From positions 48,707-112,706 of the forward strand of contig DILT01000015.1 in assembly GCA_002425185.1 (NCBI GenBank): 64,000 bases of DNA, given 5' to 3'. Numbering within the stretch: position 1 is the stretch's first letter; the number at the start of each line of letters is the position of its first letter. This document shows, piece by piece, positions 35,814 to 43,625 of this stretch. Below the pieces are notes generated by a model. The model was not told the origin of the DNA and ran no database searches. It was given only the letters and a program-made list of their open reading frames with translations. The stretch comes from Flammeovirgaceae bacterium UBA5585. GTDB taxonomy: Bacteria; Bacteroidota; Bacteroidia; Cytophagales; Cyclobacteriaceae. The position numbers and the translations under genes are program-made.

Positions 35814-38800
35814 TTAGAAATCAACATTAACACCGAAAGTAAACACGCGGGGAGCCGGGTAGCGTCCCATATCAACGTTCTGCATCAATGCACTTTGGTT
35901 GAAAGCACCGATTTGCGGATCAAGCCCTTTGTACTTGGTAATAGTGGCCAGGTTTTGAATGTTTGCATACACCTGAACGTTTGCTATTTTAACTTTATTG
36001 ATTAAAGTTTTCGGAAGGTTATAGCTGAACCTTGCATTTTGAAGGCGTACATAGGTTCCGTCTTCAATCCACCGACTTGACATGTAGTGATTGCGATTTT
36101 CTCCACCGTTGTCAAATCGTGGTATGTTGGTTCCAGGGTTTATGAGTTCTACATCATCGATGTTGTTGATGTTAATCCCATCCGGTTTTAATTGAGTGCG
36201 TGCCCTGTTTATAACACTCATGGATTGGTTATCAAAGTTTCCAACCATTTGTTCATTCCGGGCTCGTGAATAATTCAGAATATCACCACCAACAGAACCG
36301 ATAATAAACAAATCGAGCGTAAACGGACCATATGTGAATGTGTTGTTGAACCCAAACGTAAAGTCAGGATTTGGATCACCAATTACCGTTTGATCACGAC
36401 TGTCAATTACACCATCGTTGTTTATGTCCTTCCATTTAATATCACCTAACCATAAACCCTGCGTTCTTTCTATCAGGTTAACGCCATTTGGATTTTCGGG
36501 TGTTACTGAATTAGGAGCCTGAATTTGTACGGCATGATTTAAGATTTCTTCTTTAGAAGTAAAAATCCCCTCCATTACAAATCCATAGAATTGCCCAACC
36601 GGAAAACCAGCTCGTGTCATGGTTGCTGTTTCAAATCCGGTATACCAATACAGGTTTCTGAAAATGGTAGTGCCGCCCATATCGGTTACACGGTTCCGGT
36701 TTACTGATATGTTGGCATTCGAGGTCCATCTGAATTTGCCTTTATCAGTATTTATGGTAGTTAAAGTCAACTCAATGCCTTTGTTTGTCATGCTACCAAT
36801 ATTAGCCTGTGGCCCCTGGACCTGGTTCCCAAAAGTTGCCGGCAATGGCACTTGCAGCAACAGGTTGTCAGTTACTTTATTGTAGGCTTCAAAAGTCAAT
36901 GTGGCCCGGCCACTCCATAGTTCAGCATCCAACCCAATGTTGGTCATGGTTGTGGCTTCCCACTGCACATCAGGGTTTGAGTAAGCATTGTTACGAACAG
37001 AAGGCCCAAAATAGGATTGCTGAGTAGTGAGCATTGAGCCAAACGCATAGTTTTGAATTTCCTGATTACCCGTTTGTCCCCATCCTAAGCGTAGTTTAAC
37101 GTTGCTGATCACGTTATTCGCAGGGAAGAATGTTTCATTGGAAACACGCCAAGCGGCCGATACTGAAGGAAAGATTCCCCAGCGGTTATTTGCACCAAAC
37201 CGAGAGGATCCGTCTCTCCGAATAGTGGCTGTTACCAGATAACGATCGCTGTAGTTATAGTTTATCCTGCCAAATTGTGAGTAAAGAGAGTTCCATTCAA
37301 TCTGTCCGGTAGGAGGGAAATTCTCATTAACTTCTCCCTGGCTAACCACGGGTAAGTCATTCGGGACATTGAATTTATAGATAATCATATTTTCCCACCG
37401 GCCTTTCTGCGCTTCTATACCCGCCATGGCTGTGATATCATGACTGCCAAATGATTTGTTGTATGTGGCGTAGTTTTTCCACAACCAGAAAAAACTTTGG
37501 TCTGACCGTTGACCTAATTGGCTAATGGTATTTCTAACGCGCCCCCATTCAAAGGTGGGCATAAAGGCTTTATTAAGTGTGGTATTGTAATCCACACCAA
37601 TCTCCGACCTGAAACTTAATCCTTTAATAAACTCAACATCTACATACATATTCGACATAAGTCTGTTGTTGAGTACGGTGTTATTTCTTAAAAGCGCCAA
37701 GGCTACCGGGTTTGCGCCAACCTGTGCTGAAAGTTCTTGCTGACTTGGGCCTGCAAAACTTCCATCGAAATTGCGTACCGGTATATGCGGAGCCATTTGT
37801 GCGGCCTGGGAGATAACACCATCGCCACCATCTTGCAGGGTAATGGTTTCATTCTTCCTGGATAGACCAACGCTCATTCCCATTTTTACTTTTTCCTTAA
37901 CACGGCTGTCAATGTTGGTGCGCAGGTTGAAGCGATCGAAATTGGATCCGATTATTATACCGTCTTGTTTGAAGTATCCTCCTGAAACCATGTATTGCGT
38001 ATTTTCATTTCCACCGCTGGCAGTTAAGGTATGGCTTTGCATGGGGGCTACACGAAAGACAGCATCTTGCCAATTGGTGCCGGGGCCCAGCAGACTGGGG
38101 TCTGCAAAATTCGGGTTAGCTGTAATGGTTGACACTTCCTGTGCTACTTCATTATTGTATTGCGCATAGGTGGGCAAATCCATCATGTCGAATACCTTGT
38201 AGACTTCCTGCAGTGCATAAAAGCTGTTAAAATTCAGTTTGGCTTCACCTTTTTTTCCACGTTTGGTGGTAACGATGACTACACCATTGGCTGCCCGTGA
38301 TCCATAGATTGCGGTAGCTGAAGCATCTTTGAGAATTTCTATACTCTCAATGTCGGTAGGGTTTATGGCGGCAAGCGGATTACTCGCTGCTTGTTGTTGC
38401 CCTCCAGCGCCACCTTGCCAATCGAACCCGGAAATTCCCTGGGCATTTCCGGCAACCTGAATACCGTCTATTATATAGAGTGGTTCACTGCTTTGGGTAA
38501 GCGAGGTTGTTCCCCGGATGCGGATGGAAACCGCTCCACCCGGTTGCCCGGAGTTTTGCGTTACCTGAACACCTGCCGCACGGCCTTGCAAGGCCTGATC
38601 GACACTAGCCGTTACGGAGCCGAGCAGCGATTCCCCGGATACAGAAGAGAGCGCCCCGGTTAAATCGCTTTTTCGCTGAGTACCGTAACCAACAACCACA
38701 ATCTCCTGAAGTGAGGTGATGTCCTCCTGCATGGTAATGGTAAAAACAGTTTGTGTACCAACTCTAATTTCCTGAGGAGTGTAACCAATAAAGGAGAAGA

Positions 38801-39035
38801 CCAGGATATCCTGGGGTGAAGCCTCAATGCTGAAATTGCCATTGGCGTTAGTAGTTGTGCCGGTCAAAGAACCTTTGATCAGCACATTTACAGCCGGAAT
38901 TGCGGTGCCTGAAGGGTCTTTCACAACTCCGGTAACTACAGTAGACTGTGCCACGGCCTGTGATGCTGCAACCAGTAGGTAAGCCAACAGGCAGGCTACT
39001 CGCAGTTTGTTTTTTAGTAAAAACAATTTTCTCAT
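35814..39035 (-). CDS. susC: SusC/RagA family TonB-linked outer-membrane transporter
   Basis: The ATG at 39035 gives MRKLFLLKNKLRVACLLAYL, a signal peptide; the open frame to 39113 runs through a separate small upstream ORF. Order: CarboxypepD_reg-like domain (VKDPSGTAIPAVNVLIKGS), TonB-box region (ITSLQEIVVVGYGTQRKSDL), plug (GRAAGVQVTQNSGQPGGAVS, DASATAIYGSRAANGVVIVT), and a 22-strand barrel ending TFGVNVDF. 1073 aa, typical. It imports oligosaccharides using TonB energy. Confidence 0.96.
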   Translation of the reverse strand: MRKLFLLKNKLRVACLLAYLLVAASQAVAQSTVVTGVVKDPSGTAIPAVNVLIKGSLTGTTTNANGNFSIEASPQDILVFSFIGYTPQEIRVGTQTVFTITMQEDITSLQEIVVVGYGTQRKSDLTGALSSVSGESLLGSVTASVDQALQGRAAGVQVTQNSGQPGGAVSIRIRGTTSLTQSSEPLYIIDGIQVAGNAQGISGFDWQGGAGGQQQAASNPLAAINPTDIESIEILKDASATAIYGSRAANGVVIVTTKRGKKGEAKLNFNSFYALQEVYKVFDMMDLPTYAQYNNEVAQEVSTITANPNFADPSLLGPGTNWQDAVFRVAPMQSHTLTASGGNENTQYMVSGGYFKQDGIIIGSNFDRFNLRTNIDSRVKEKVKMGMSVGLSRKNETITLQDGGDGVISQAAQMAPHIPVRNFDGSFAGPSQQELSAQVGANPVALALLRNNTVLNNRLMSNMYVDVEFIKGLSFRSEIGVDYNTTLNKAFMPTFEWGRVRNTISQLGQRSDQSFFWLWKNYATYNKSFGSHDITAMAGIEAQKGRWENMIIYKFNVPNDLPVVSQGEVNENFPPTGQIEWNSLYSQFGRINYNYSDRYLVTATIRRDGSSRFGANNRWGIFPSVSAAWRVSNETFFPANNVISNVKLRLGWGQTGNQEIQNYAFGSMLTTQQSYFGPSVRNNAYSNPDVQWEATTMTNIGLDAELWSGRATLTFEAYNKVTDNLLLQVPLPATFGNQVQGPQANIGSMTNKGIELTLTTINTDKGKFRWTSNANISVNRNRVTDMGGTTIFRNLYWYTGFETATMTRAGFPVGQFYGFVMEGIFTSKEEILNHAVQIQAPNSVTPENPNGVNLIERTQGLWLGDIKWKDINNDGVIDSRDQTVIGDPNPDFTFGFNNTFTYGPFTLDLFIIGSVGGDILNYSRARNEQMVGNFDNQSMSVINRARTQLKPDGININNIDDVELINPGTNIPRFDNGGENRNHYMSSRWIEDGTYVRLQNARFSYNLPKTLINKVKIANVQVYANIQNLATITKYKGLDPQIGAFNQSALMQNVDMGRYPAPRVFTFGVNVDF

Positions 39036-39057
39036 AGTAGTGCGTTTAGTGTTCTGG

Positions 39058-39177
39058 TTAATAAAAAAAAATGCCAAGCAGTATAAGGATGAAGAGGAGT
39101 GCGAAAACCCCAATACCTATTTCGAGTCGCAACAGGAAGCGTTCATTTCGAAGTAGCTTATTTAATTTGGCTCGCAT
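39058..39177 (-). CDS. 39-aa single-pass membrane peptide ahead of susC
   Basis: Too short for ordinary gene callers. ATG at 39177, TAA at 39058-39060. An AAGGA Shine-Dalgarno-like sequence (39182-39186 on the + strand as its complement) sits 4 bases before the ATG, stronger than most sites in this window. The product is a basic N-terminus (MRAKLNKLLRNERFLLRLE) then one long hydrophobic stretch (IGIGVFALLFILILLGIFFY) that ends the protein. It lies 22 bases upstream of susC and would be the first gene of the PUL transcript. It may act as a leader or membrane microprotein; I know no family. Some chance remains that it is non-coding. Confidence 0.5.
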   Translation of the reverse strand: MRAKLNKLLRNERFLLRLEIGIGVFALLFILILLGIFFY

Positions 39178-39186
39178 ACCGTCCTT

Positions 39187-39514
39187 AACCTGCCTGAATC
39201 ATTTTTATTTAGAAAGGTGAAGAATCTATTCCTTTCATAAGGTGGGTAAATCGCTCAAAAACAGTGGGCAAACGTTTTCGGGAGAATTAATTTGTAAAGC
39301 GTTGCTGAAATGCCCACGAGTTTAACCGAAAGGCCACGGTGGACTGAACCTCCAACGGATTAGCCATAGAGGATTTGTTTCTAACTACAGGTAGAATCTA
39401 TCCATAAACACTAGTGGTTATTCTACTTTAACAAGGCAATTAGTATAGAGAGGAAATTATCCTGGTAGAACAAATAAGAATTGAATAGTGGATTGGTTAA
39501 AAAGTGCTTACAGC
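39187..39514. other. PUL upstream region (promoter and regulator-binding region presumed)
   Basis: About 328 bp with no credible ORF. It separates the PUL start from the end of the acyl-CoA dehydrogenase gene and must hold the PUL promoter and the binding site of the HTCS regulator. I searched for TAnnTTTG on the - strand and found no good match, which agrees with activator-dependent control, and no clear direct repeat of a defined operator type was found. Confidence 0.4.
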
Positions 39515-40732
39515 CTAAACAAATGCCTGTATCCCCGTAATCTCTTTACCTAAAATCAGCAAGTGGATGTCATGTGTCCCCTCATAGGTTAAAACAGACT
39601 CTAGGTTGGCCATGTGGCGCATCATCGGGTATTCACCGGTAATGCCCATGCCCCCATGTATCTGGCGGGCTTCACGGGCAATGTCCAAAGCAATTTCAAT
39701 GTTGTTCCGTTTTGCCAGGGAAATTTGTGCTGTTGTTGCTTTACCCTCGTTCATTAATGTGCCTAGTCGCCAGTTTAGCAATTGTGCTTTGGTTATTTCG
39801 GTAAGCATCTCGGCCAGTTTTTTCTGTATTAATTGGAAGGAGCCAATGGGTTTTCCAAATTGAATCCGTTCCAAGGCATATCTTCTGGCTGAGTCGTAAC
39901 AATCCATGGCGGCCCCCAAAGCACCCCACGCAATACCATAGCGTGCGGAATCCAGGCACATCATGGGTGCGCCTAATCCACTTTTGCCAGGCAGCAGATT
40001 TTCTTTTGGTACCTTAACATTGTCAAACACAAGCTCACCGGTGGCACTTGCCCGCAATGACCACTTGCCATGGGTTTCCGGAGTTGAAAATCCGGGCATG
40101 CCCCGCTCCACAATCAGGCCGTGTATCCGACCTTCTTCATTTTTCGCCCACACTACGGCCACGTCAGCTTTCGGTGAGTTGGATATCCACATTTTGGCGC
40201 CATTCAACAGGTAATGGTCACCCATGTCTTTAAAGTTGGTAACCATTCCACCCGGGTTAGAGCCATGATCCGGTTCGGTCAACCCAAAACAACCAAGCCA
40301 TTCGCCCGAGCCAAGTTTTGGCAAGTATTTTTTTCGCTGTGCTTCGCTACCAAATTTATAGATGGGATACATCACCAATGAACCTTGAACCGAGGCTGTT
40401 GAGCGCATGCCCGAATCGCCCCGTTCAATTTCCTGCATGATTAAGCCGTAGGATATGTAGTCCAGTCCACCACCGCCATATTCATGCGGTATGGTTGGGC
40501 CAAAGGCTCCGATGTCACCGAACTTCTTTACAATCTCATAAGGGAAGTGCGCACGTTGCGCCCAATCTTCTATGTATGGGCTTATTTCCCGTTTTACAAA
40601 ATCCCGGATGGAACTGCGGATAAGTTTGTGTTCTTCGGTTAATAAGCCATCAAGGGCATAAAAATCAGGATGGTCAAAAACGTCTTGTTTCAGTGATTTT
40701 ACAGTCTTTTTATCCGTGGTATGGGTTGCCAT
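39515..40732 (-). CDS. Acyl-CoA dehydrogenase, glutaryl-CoA dehydrogenase type
   Basis: 405 aa FAD flavoprotein. N-terminal LTEEHKLIRSSIRDFVKREI, middle-domain CFGLTEPDHGSNPGG and MWISNSPKADV, flavin/substrate-domain RIQFGKPIGSFQLIQKKLA and ARQIHGGMGITGEYPMMRH. The end NLESVLTYEGTHDIHLLILG matches glutaryl-CoA dehydrogenase, where the Glu of TYEGTHDIH is the catalytic base. GcdH turns glutaryl-CoA into crotonyl-CoA in lysine and tryptophan breakdown. The divergent tryptophan 2,3-dioxygenase next door fits that. Confidence 0.88.
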   Translation of the reverse strand: MATHTTDKKTVKSLKQDVFDHPDFYALDGLLTEEHKLIRSSIRDFVKREISPYIEDWAQRAHFPYEIVKKFGDIGAFGPTIPHEYGGGGLDYISYGLIMQEIERGDSGMRSTASVQGSLVMYPIYKFGSEAQRKKYLPKLGSGEWLGCFGLTEPDHGSNPGGMVTNFKDMGDHYLLNGAKMWISNSPKADVAVVWAKNEEGRIHGLIVERGMPGFSTPETHGKWSLRASATGELVFDNVKVPKENLLPGKSGLGAPMMCLDSARYGIAWGALGAAMDCYDSARRYALERIQFGKPIGSFQLIQKKLAEMLTEITKAQLLNWRLGTLMNEGKATTAQISLAKRNNIEIALDIAREARQIHGGMGITGEYPMMRHMANLESVLTYEGTHDIHLLILGKEITGIQAFV

Positions 40733-40761
40733 AGGATTTGTTTTTGTTATTTAGCGCCTGC

Positions 40762-40786
40762 CTGCCAAAAGGCAGCTGCAAATTTA
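40762..40786 (-). promoter_or_regulatory. Candidate -7 box and hairpin upstream of the acyl-CoA dehydrogenase
   Basis: On the - strand TAAATTTG (40779-40786) matches the TAnnTTTG -7 consensus, 46 bases upstream of the ATG. Right after it, CTGCC AAAA GGCAG (40762-40775) is a perfect 5-bp hairpin that would lie in the 5' leader. Both fall in the short region shared with the divergent dioxygenase. Confidence 0.4.
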
Positions 40787-40809
40787 AGCAAATCACAATC
40801 CTTAACACC

Positions 40810-41754
40810 ATGGAGGAGCCTAAGGTTAACCCTGAATTGGCCGAACAGCTAAAGAAATTACAGGAAAAGTATGCCGTAATGGGGCAGGATTTATCATCCT
40901 ACCTGGACGGCCTCCTTTATTCCGATTACCTTACCTATTGGGACTACATCCACCTGGATACGTTGCTTAGTTTACAGAACCCTAAAACCAGTTTTCCGGA
41001 CGAGCACATTTTTATCATTTATCATCAGATCACCGAGCTTTATTTCCGGTTGATCATACTGGAACTTGAACAGATTACCGCGAAGGAAAACATCGATGAA
41101 AAATTTTTTATCGAGCGCCTGGATCGGGTAAACCGATATTTCGCACACCTGGAAAATTCGTTCGACATTATGGTGAAGGGAATGGAGCGCGATCAGTTTT
41201 TAAAATTCCGGATGTCGCTTTTACCGGCCAGCGGGTTTCAATCGGCTCAGTACCGGATCATTGAATTTTATGCCACGGATTTTATAAACCTGGTGGCGGA
41301 AAAAGATCGTGCAGCTGTACAGAATGGAAATAACATAGACGAGGTACTTCTAAATTTGTATTGGCGCAGCGGTGCTACAGAGTTGGCCACCGGAAAGAAA
41401 ACGTTAACCCTCCAACAGTTTGAAAAAAAGTATCTTGATCAGTTTCGTGAGCTGGGAATTTCATTGGCCACAAAAAATCTGAATCAACTCTATAAAAAGT
41501 ACTTTAGTGGAAATCAAAATATTATTGAACACCTGCGTGAGTTCGATACCCTGGCGAATGTTTTGTGGCCGTTGGCACACATGAAATCAGCAGCCCATTA
41601 CCTGGAAAAAGATCCGGAAGATATTAAAGCCACAGGTGGTACCAATTGGCAAAAGTACCTTCCTCCTCGCTTTCAAAAGATCATCTTTTTTCCCGAACTG
41701 TGGTCGGGGCAGGAGAAGGCCGAATGGGGCAAAGCAGCCTTTATCCGTAAATAG
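40810..41754 (+). CDS. Tryptophan 2,3-dioxygenase family heme enzyme
   Basis: The ATG at 40810 (MEEPKVNPELAEQLKKLQEK) is preferred; the frame from 40738 adds a Cys-rich segment unlike the family. Motifs: TYWDYIHLDTLLSLQNPKT (substrate-site His), IYHQITELYFRL (the conserved ITELxF helix), FRMSLLPASGFQSAQYRIIE (heme-pocket loop), HMKSAAHYL (probable heme-ligand His) and TGGTNWQKYLPP (mobile C-terminal loop). 314 aa, near normal. It would open the indole ring of tryptophan to N-formylkynurenine. Divergent from the glutaryl-CoA dehydrogenase-type gene. Confidence 0.85.
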   Translation: MEEPKVNPELAEQLKKLQEKYAVMGQDLSSYLDGLLYSDYLTYWDYIHLDTLLSLQNPKTSFPDEHIFIIYHQITELYFRLIILELEQITAKENIDEKFFIERLDRVNRYFAHLENSFDIMVKGMERDQFLKFRMSLLPASGFQSAQYRIIEFYATDFINLVAEKDRAAVQNGNNIDEVLLNLYWRSGATELATGKKTLTLQQFEKKYLDQFRELGISLATKNLNQLYKKYFSGNQNIIEHLREFDTLANVLWPLAHMKSAAHYLEKDPEDIKATGGTNWQKYLPPRFQKIIFFPELWSGQEKAEWGKAAFIRK

Positions 41755-41789
41755 GCCTTAATTTCGTACCTTTCGGTAATCTTTTAACG

Positions 41790-43577
41790 GTGAAAAAGTT
41801 ATCAACGGTTGTTGCGTTGCTTATGCTATCGGTTCAAACCTATGCCCAGGTTTTTACCCGGCAGACTTTTCATGATCCTGAAAAGAAATTCATCAAGGAG
41901 GTTTTCCAGGTTAAGGATACCGCGAAGAATATCTTGAATGGACGTTATGTGTCCTATTACCTGAATGGCAACATCGAATCAAAAGGATTCTTCTCCAACA
42001 ATGAAACCACCGGCATCTGGGAATTTTTTTATGAATCCGGTAACCTGAAGATGCGTGGAGCGCTTAGACAAAATGCCAACTATGGTTTATGGGAATACTT
42101 TTATGAGAGCGGACAGAAAAGTATGGAAGGCACAGTGAATGGAAAGAACCGCGAAGGGGAGTGGAAAATGTATTATGAGAATGGTCAGGTAAAAGAAATC
42201 GGCAACTATATAAACAACCGAAGATCAGGCTTATGGTTGAGTTATTTTGAAGATGGTGTAAAGAAAGGCGAGATCGAGTATGTAGATGATTTTGGTCGAT
42301 ATACAGAATACTTTCACTCCGGGAAAGTTGCTGCAGAGGGACCAAAAATGGGCACCCGCCAGGTTGGTCATTGGCGGTTTTACGATGAAGGCAATGGCTT
42401 CTTACTTTCGCAGGGTGATTATGAAAACGGCAAGAAGACAGGTGAATGGCTAACCTATTTTTCGGGCGGAAGTGTGGCGGTTAGGGGAAGGTATGAAAAT
42501 GATAATCCGGTGGGTAAATGGGAATACTATTTTGAAGATGGATCTTTAAGTTCCTCCGGTGAATATTTAGGCGGCCAAAGAAACGGCTACTGGAGTTCTT
42601 TTTCAGTTGGCGGCAAATTATTGAGTGAAGTAAACTACGATCGGGGCACAGGAGAATACCGTGAGTATTATCCCAGCGGAAAGTTGAAAGTCAGTGGCAT
42701 GATGGTGGATGAAAAAAGGCAGGGCCCCTGGGTATTTTACTATGAAGATGGTAAGAAAGAAGGCGATTGTGAATTTGATCGGGGTAAAGGCACATATTAT
42801 GGCTATTACCGTGATGGATCCTTGCAAACCCGTGGTGAAATTGATGGCGATAAACGAATTGGTACGTGGGAGCTTTATGAACGTGACGGAACATTATCCG
42901 GTTATTACAGACCTTATTATAACCAGCCCAATCTGGCAAAGGAAATTAATGATATGGCTGCGCGAAAGGAAACATCAACCCGATCTTCAGCCAAAGGTTT
43001 TGGCTACTTTGATCCACGCGCCAATGAATACAAAGGCGTAATCGTAGAGGGCAATCCGGTGCTGATGTTTGCAGGACGTTTCCCGATGGCCGTTGAATTT
43101 TATTCGCAGGAACGGCTGGGTCACGCCTTTGAATTTATCGGTATTCGTAACCCATTTTTTGAGGCGGATGATCAGGTTGTTCCAGGAAAACTATTCGAAC
43201 GGGGCTACAGCATAGCAATCAAACAGAAATTCTATAATCCTGTTAAAGCAGGCATGTGGTACTTTGGTCATCAATTAAGGTTCAGCAACATCGGGCATTT
43301 TACCAATGTGATGTACAACTCCAATCCGGAAACGATCATTACGTTTACAGCCCCTGATCAGCGTATCGAGTATGGCGTTTTGCTCGGATACAGAATTATT
43401 CAACGAAACAATGTAAGTGGTTTTACTATCGACCTATACGGCTCTGCGAATATGGGTTACCGTAATGTGAATGTTGATCCAACCAGTGCCAGCTATTTCC
43501 AGGATGTTGACCAGGCTAAACTGGTAACCAGTTTCACATTCGGACTGAATATAGGAAACATATTTTCCTATCGCTAG
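41790..43577 (+). CDS. MORN/YwqK-repeat exported protein with beta-barrel-like C-terminus
   Basis: 595 aa, GTG start, signal peptide MKKLSTVVALLMLSVQTYAQ. Residues ~45-385 hold about fifteen copies of a ~23-residue repeat of the form GxWxxYYxxGxLxxxG (for example GEWKMYYENGQVKEIGNY), as in MORN and YwqK-antitoxin-like families. Residues ~395-595 are different: alternating strands (MWYFGHQLRFSNIGHFTNV, IEYGVLLGYRIIQ, FTIDLYGSANMGYRNV, TSFTFGLNIGNIFSYR) look like an outer-membrane barrel or cap. The two-part layout is unusual. Role unknown. Confidence 0.82.
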   Translation: MKKLSTVVALLMLSVQTYAQVFTRQTFHDPEKKFIKEVFQVKDTAKNILNGRYVSYYLNGNIESKGFFSNNETTGIWEFFYESGNLKMRGALRQNANYGLWEYFYESGQKSMEGTVNGKNREGEWKMYYENGQVKEIGNYINNRRSGLWLSYFEDGVKKGEIEYVDDFGRYTEYFHSGKVAAEGPKMGTRQVGHWRFYDEGNGFLLSQGDYENGKKTGEWLTYFSGGSVAVRGRYENDNPVGKWEYYFEDGSLSSSGEYLGGQRNGYWSSFSVGGKLLSEVNYDRGTGEYREYYPSGKLKVSGMMVDEKRQGPWVFYYEDGKKEGDCEFDRGKGTYYGYYRDGSLQTRGEIDGDKRIGTWELYERDGTLSGYYRPYYNQPNLAKEINDMAARKETSTRSSAKGFGYFDPRANEYKGVIVEGNPVLMFAGRFPMAVEFYSQERLGHAFEFIGIRNPFFEADDQVVPGKLFERGYSIAIKQKFYNPVKAGMWYFGHQLRFSNIGHFTNVMYNSNPETIITFTAPDQRIEYGVLLGYRIIQRNNVSGFTIDLYGSANMGYRNVNVDPTSASYFQDVDQAKLVTSFTFGLNIGNIFSYR

Positions 43578-43625
43578 CCCTGCTATATTTGCAAATATTT
43601 AATTGAAGGATAACTCCCTTCCTGT

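Larger units (their letters stand above)
16983..39177 (-). other. Polysaccharide utilization locus (PUL), probable beta-mannan/hemicellulose substrate
   Basis: Twelve same-strand genes with short gaps or overlaps: small membrane ORF, SusC, SusD, two TIG glycan-binding lipoproteins, GH30, GH26, hybrid two-component regulator, SGNH acetylesterase, GH3, GH5, GH5. The division of labour follows the Sus model: surface binding and endo-cleavage, TonB-dependent import, then debranching or deacetylation and exo-cleavage, with the regulator sensing periplasmic oligosaccharide. The GH26 mannanase-type active site and the esterase favour acetylated mannan or glucomannan. No GH130, GH36 or mannobiose epimerase gene is present, so the substrate remains inferred. 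Confidence 0.85.

Noticed and set aside
41790..42950. MORN repeat DNA as a nucleotide-level repeat array
   Set aside because: The repetition is at protein level only; codons differ between units, so it is a repeat protein and not a DNA element.
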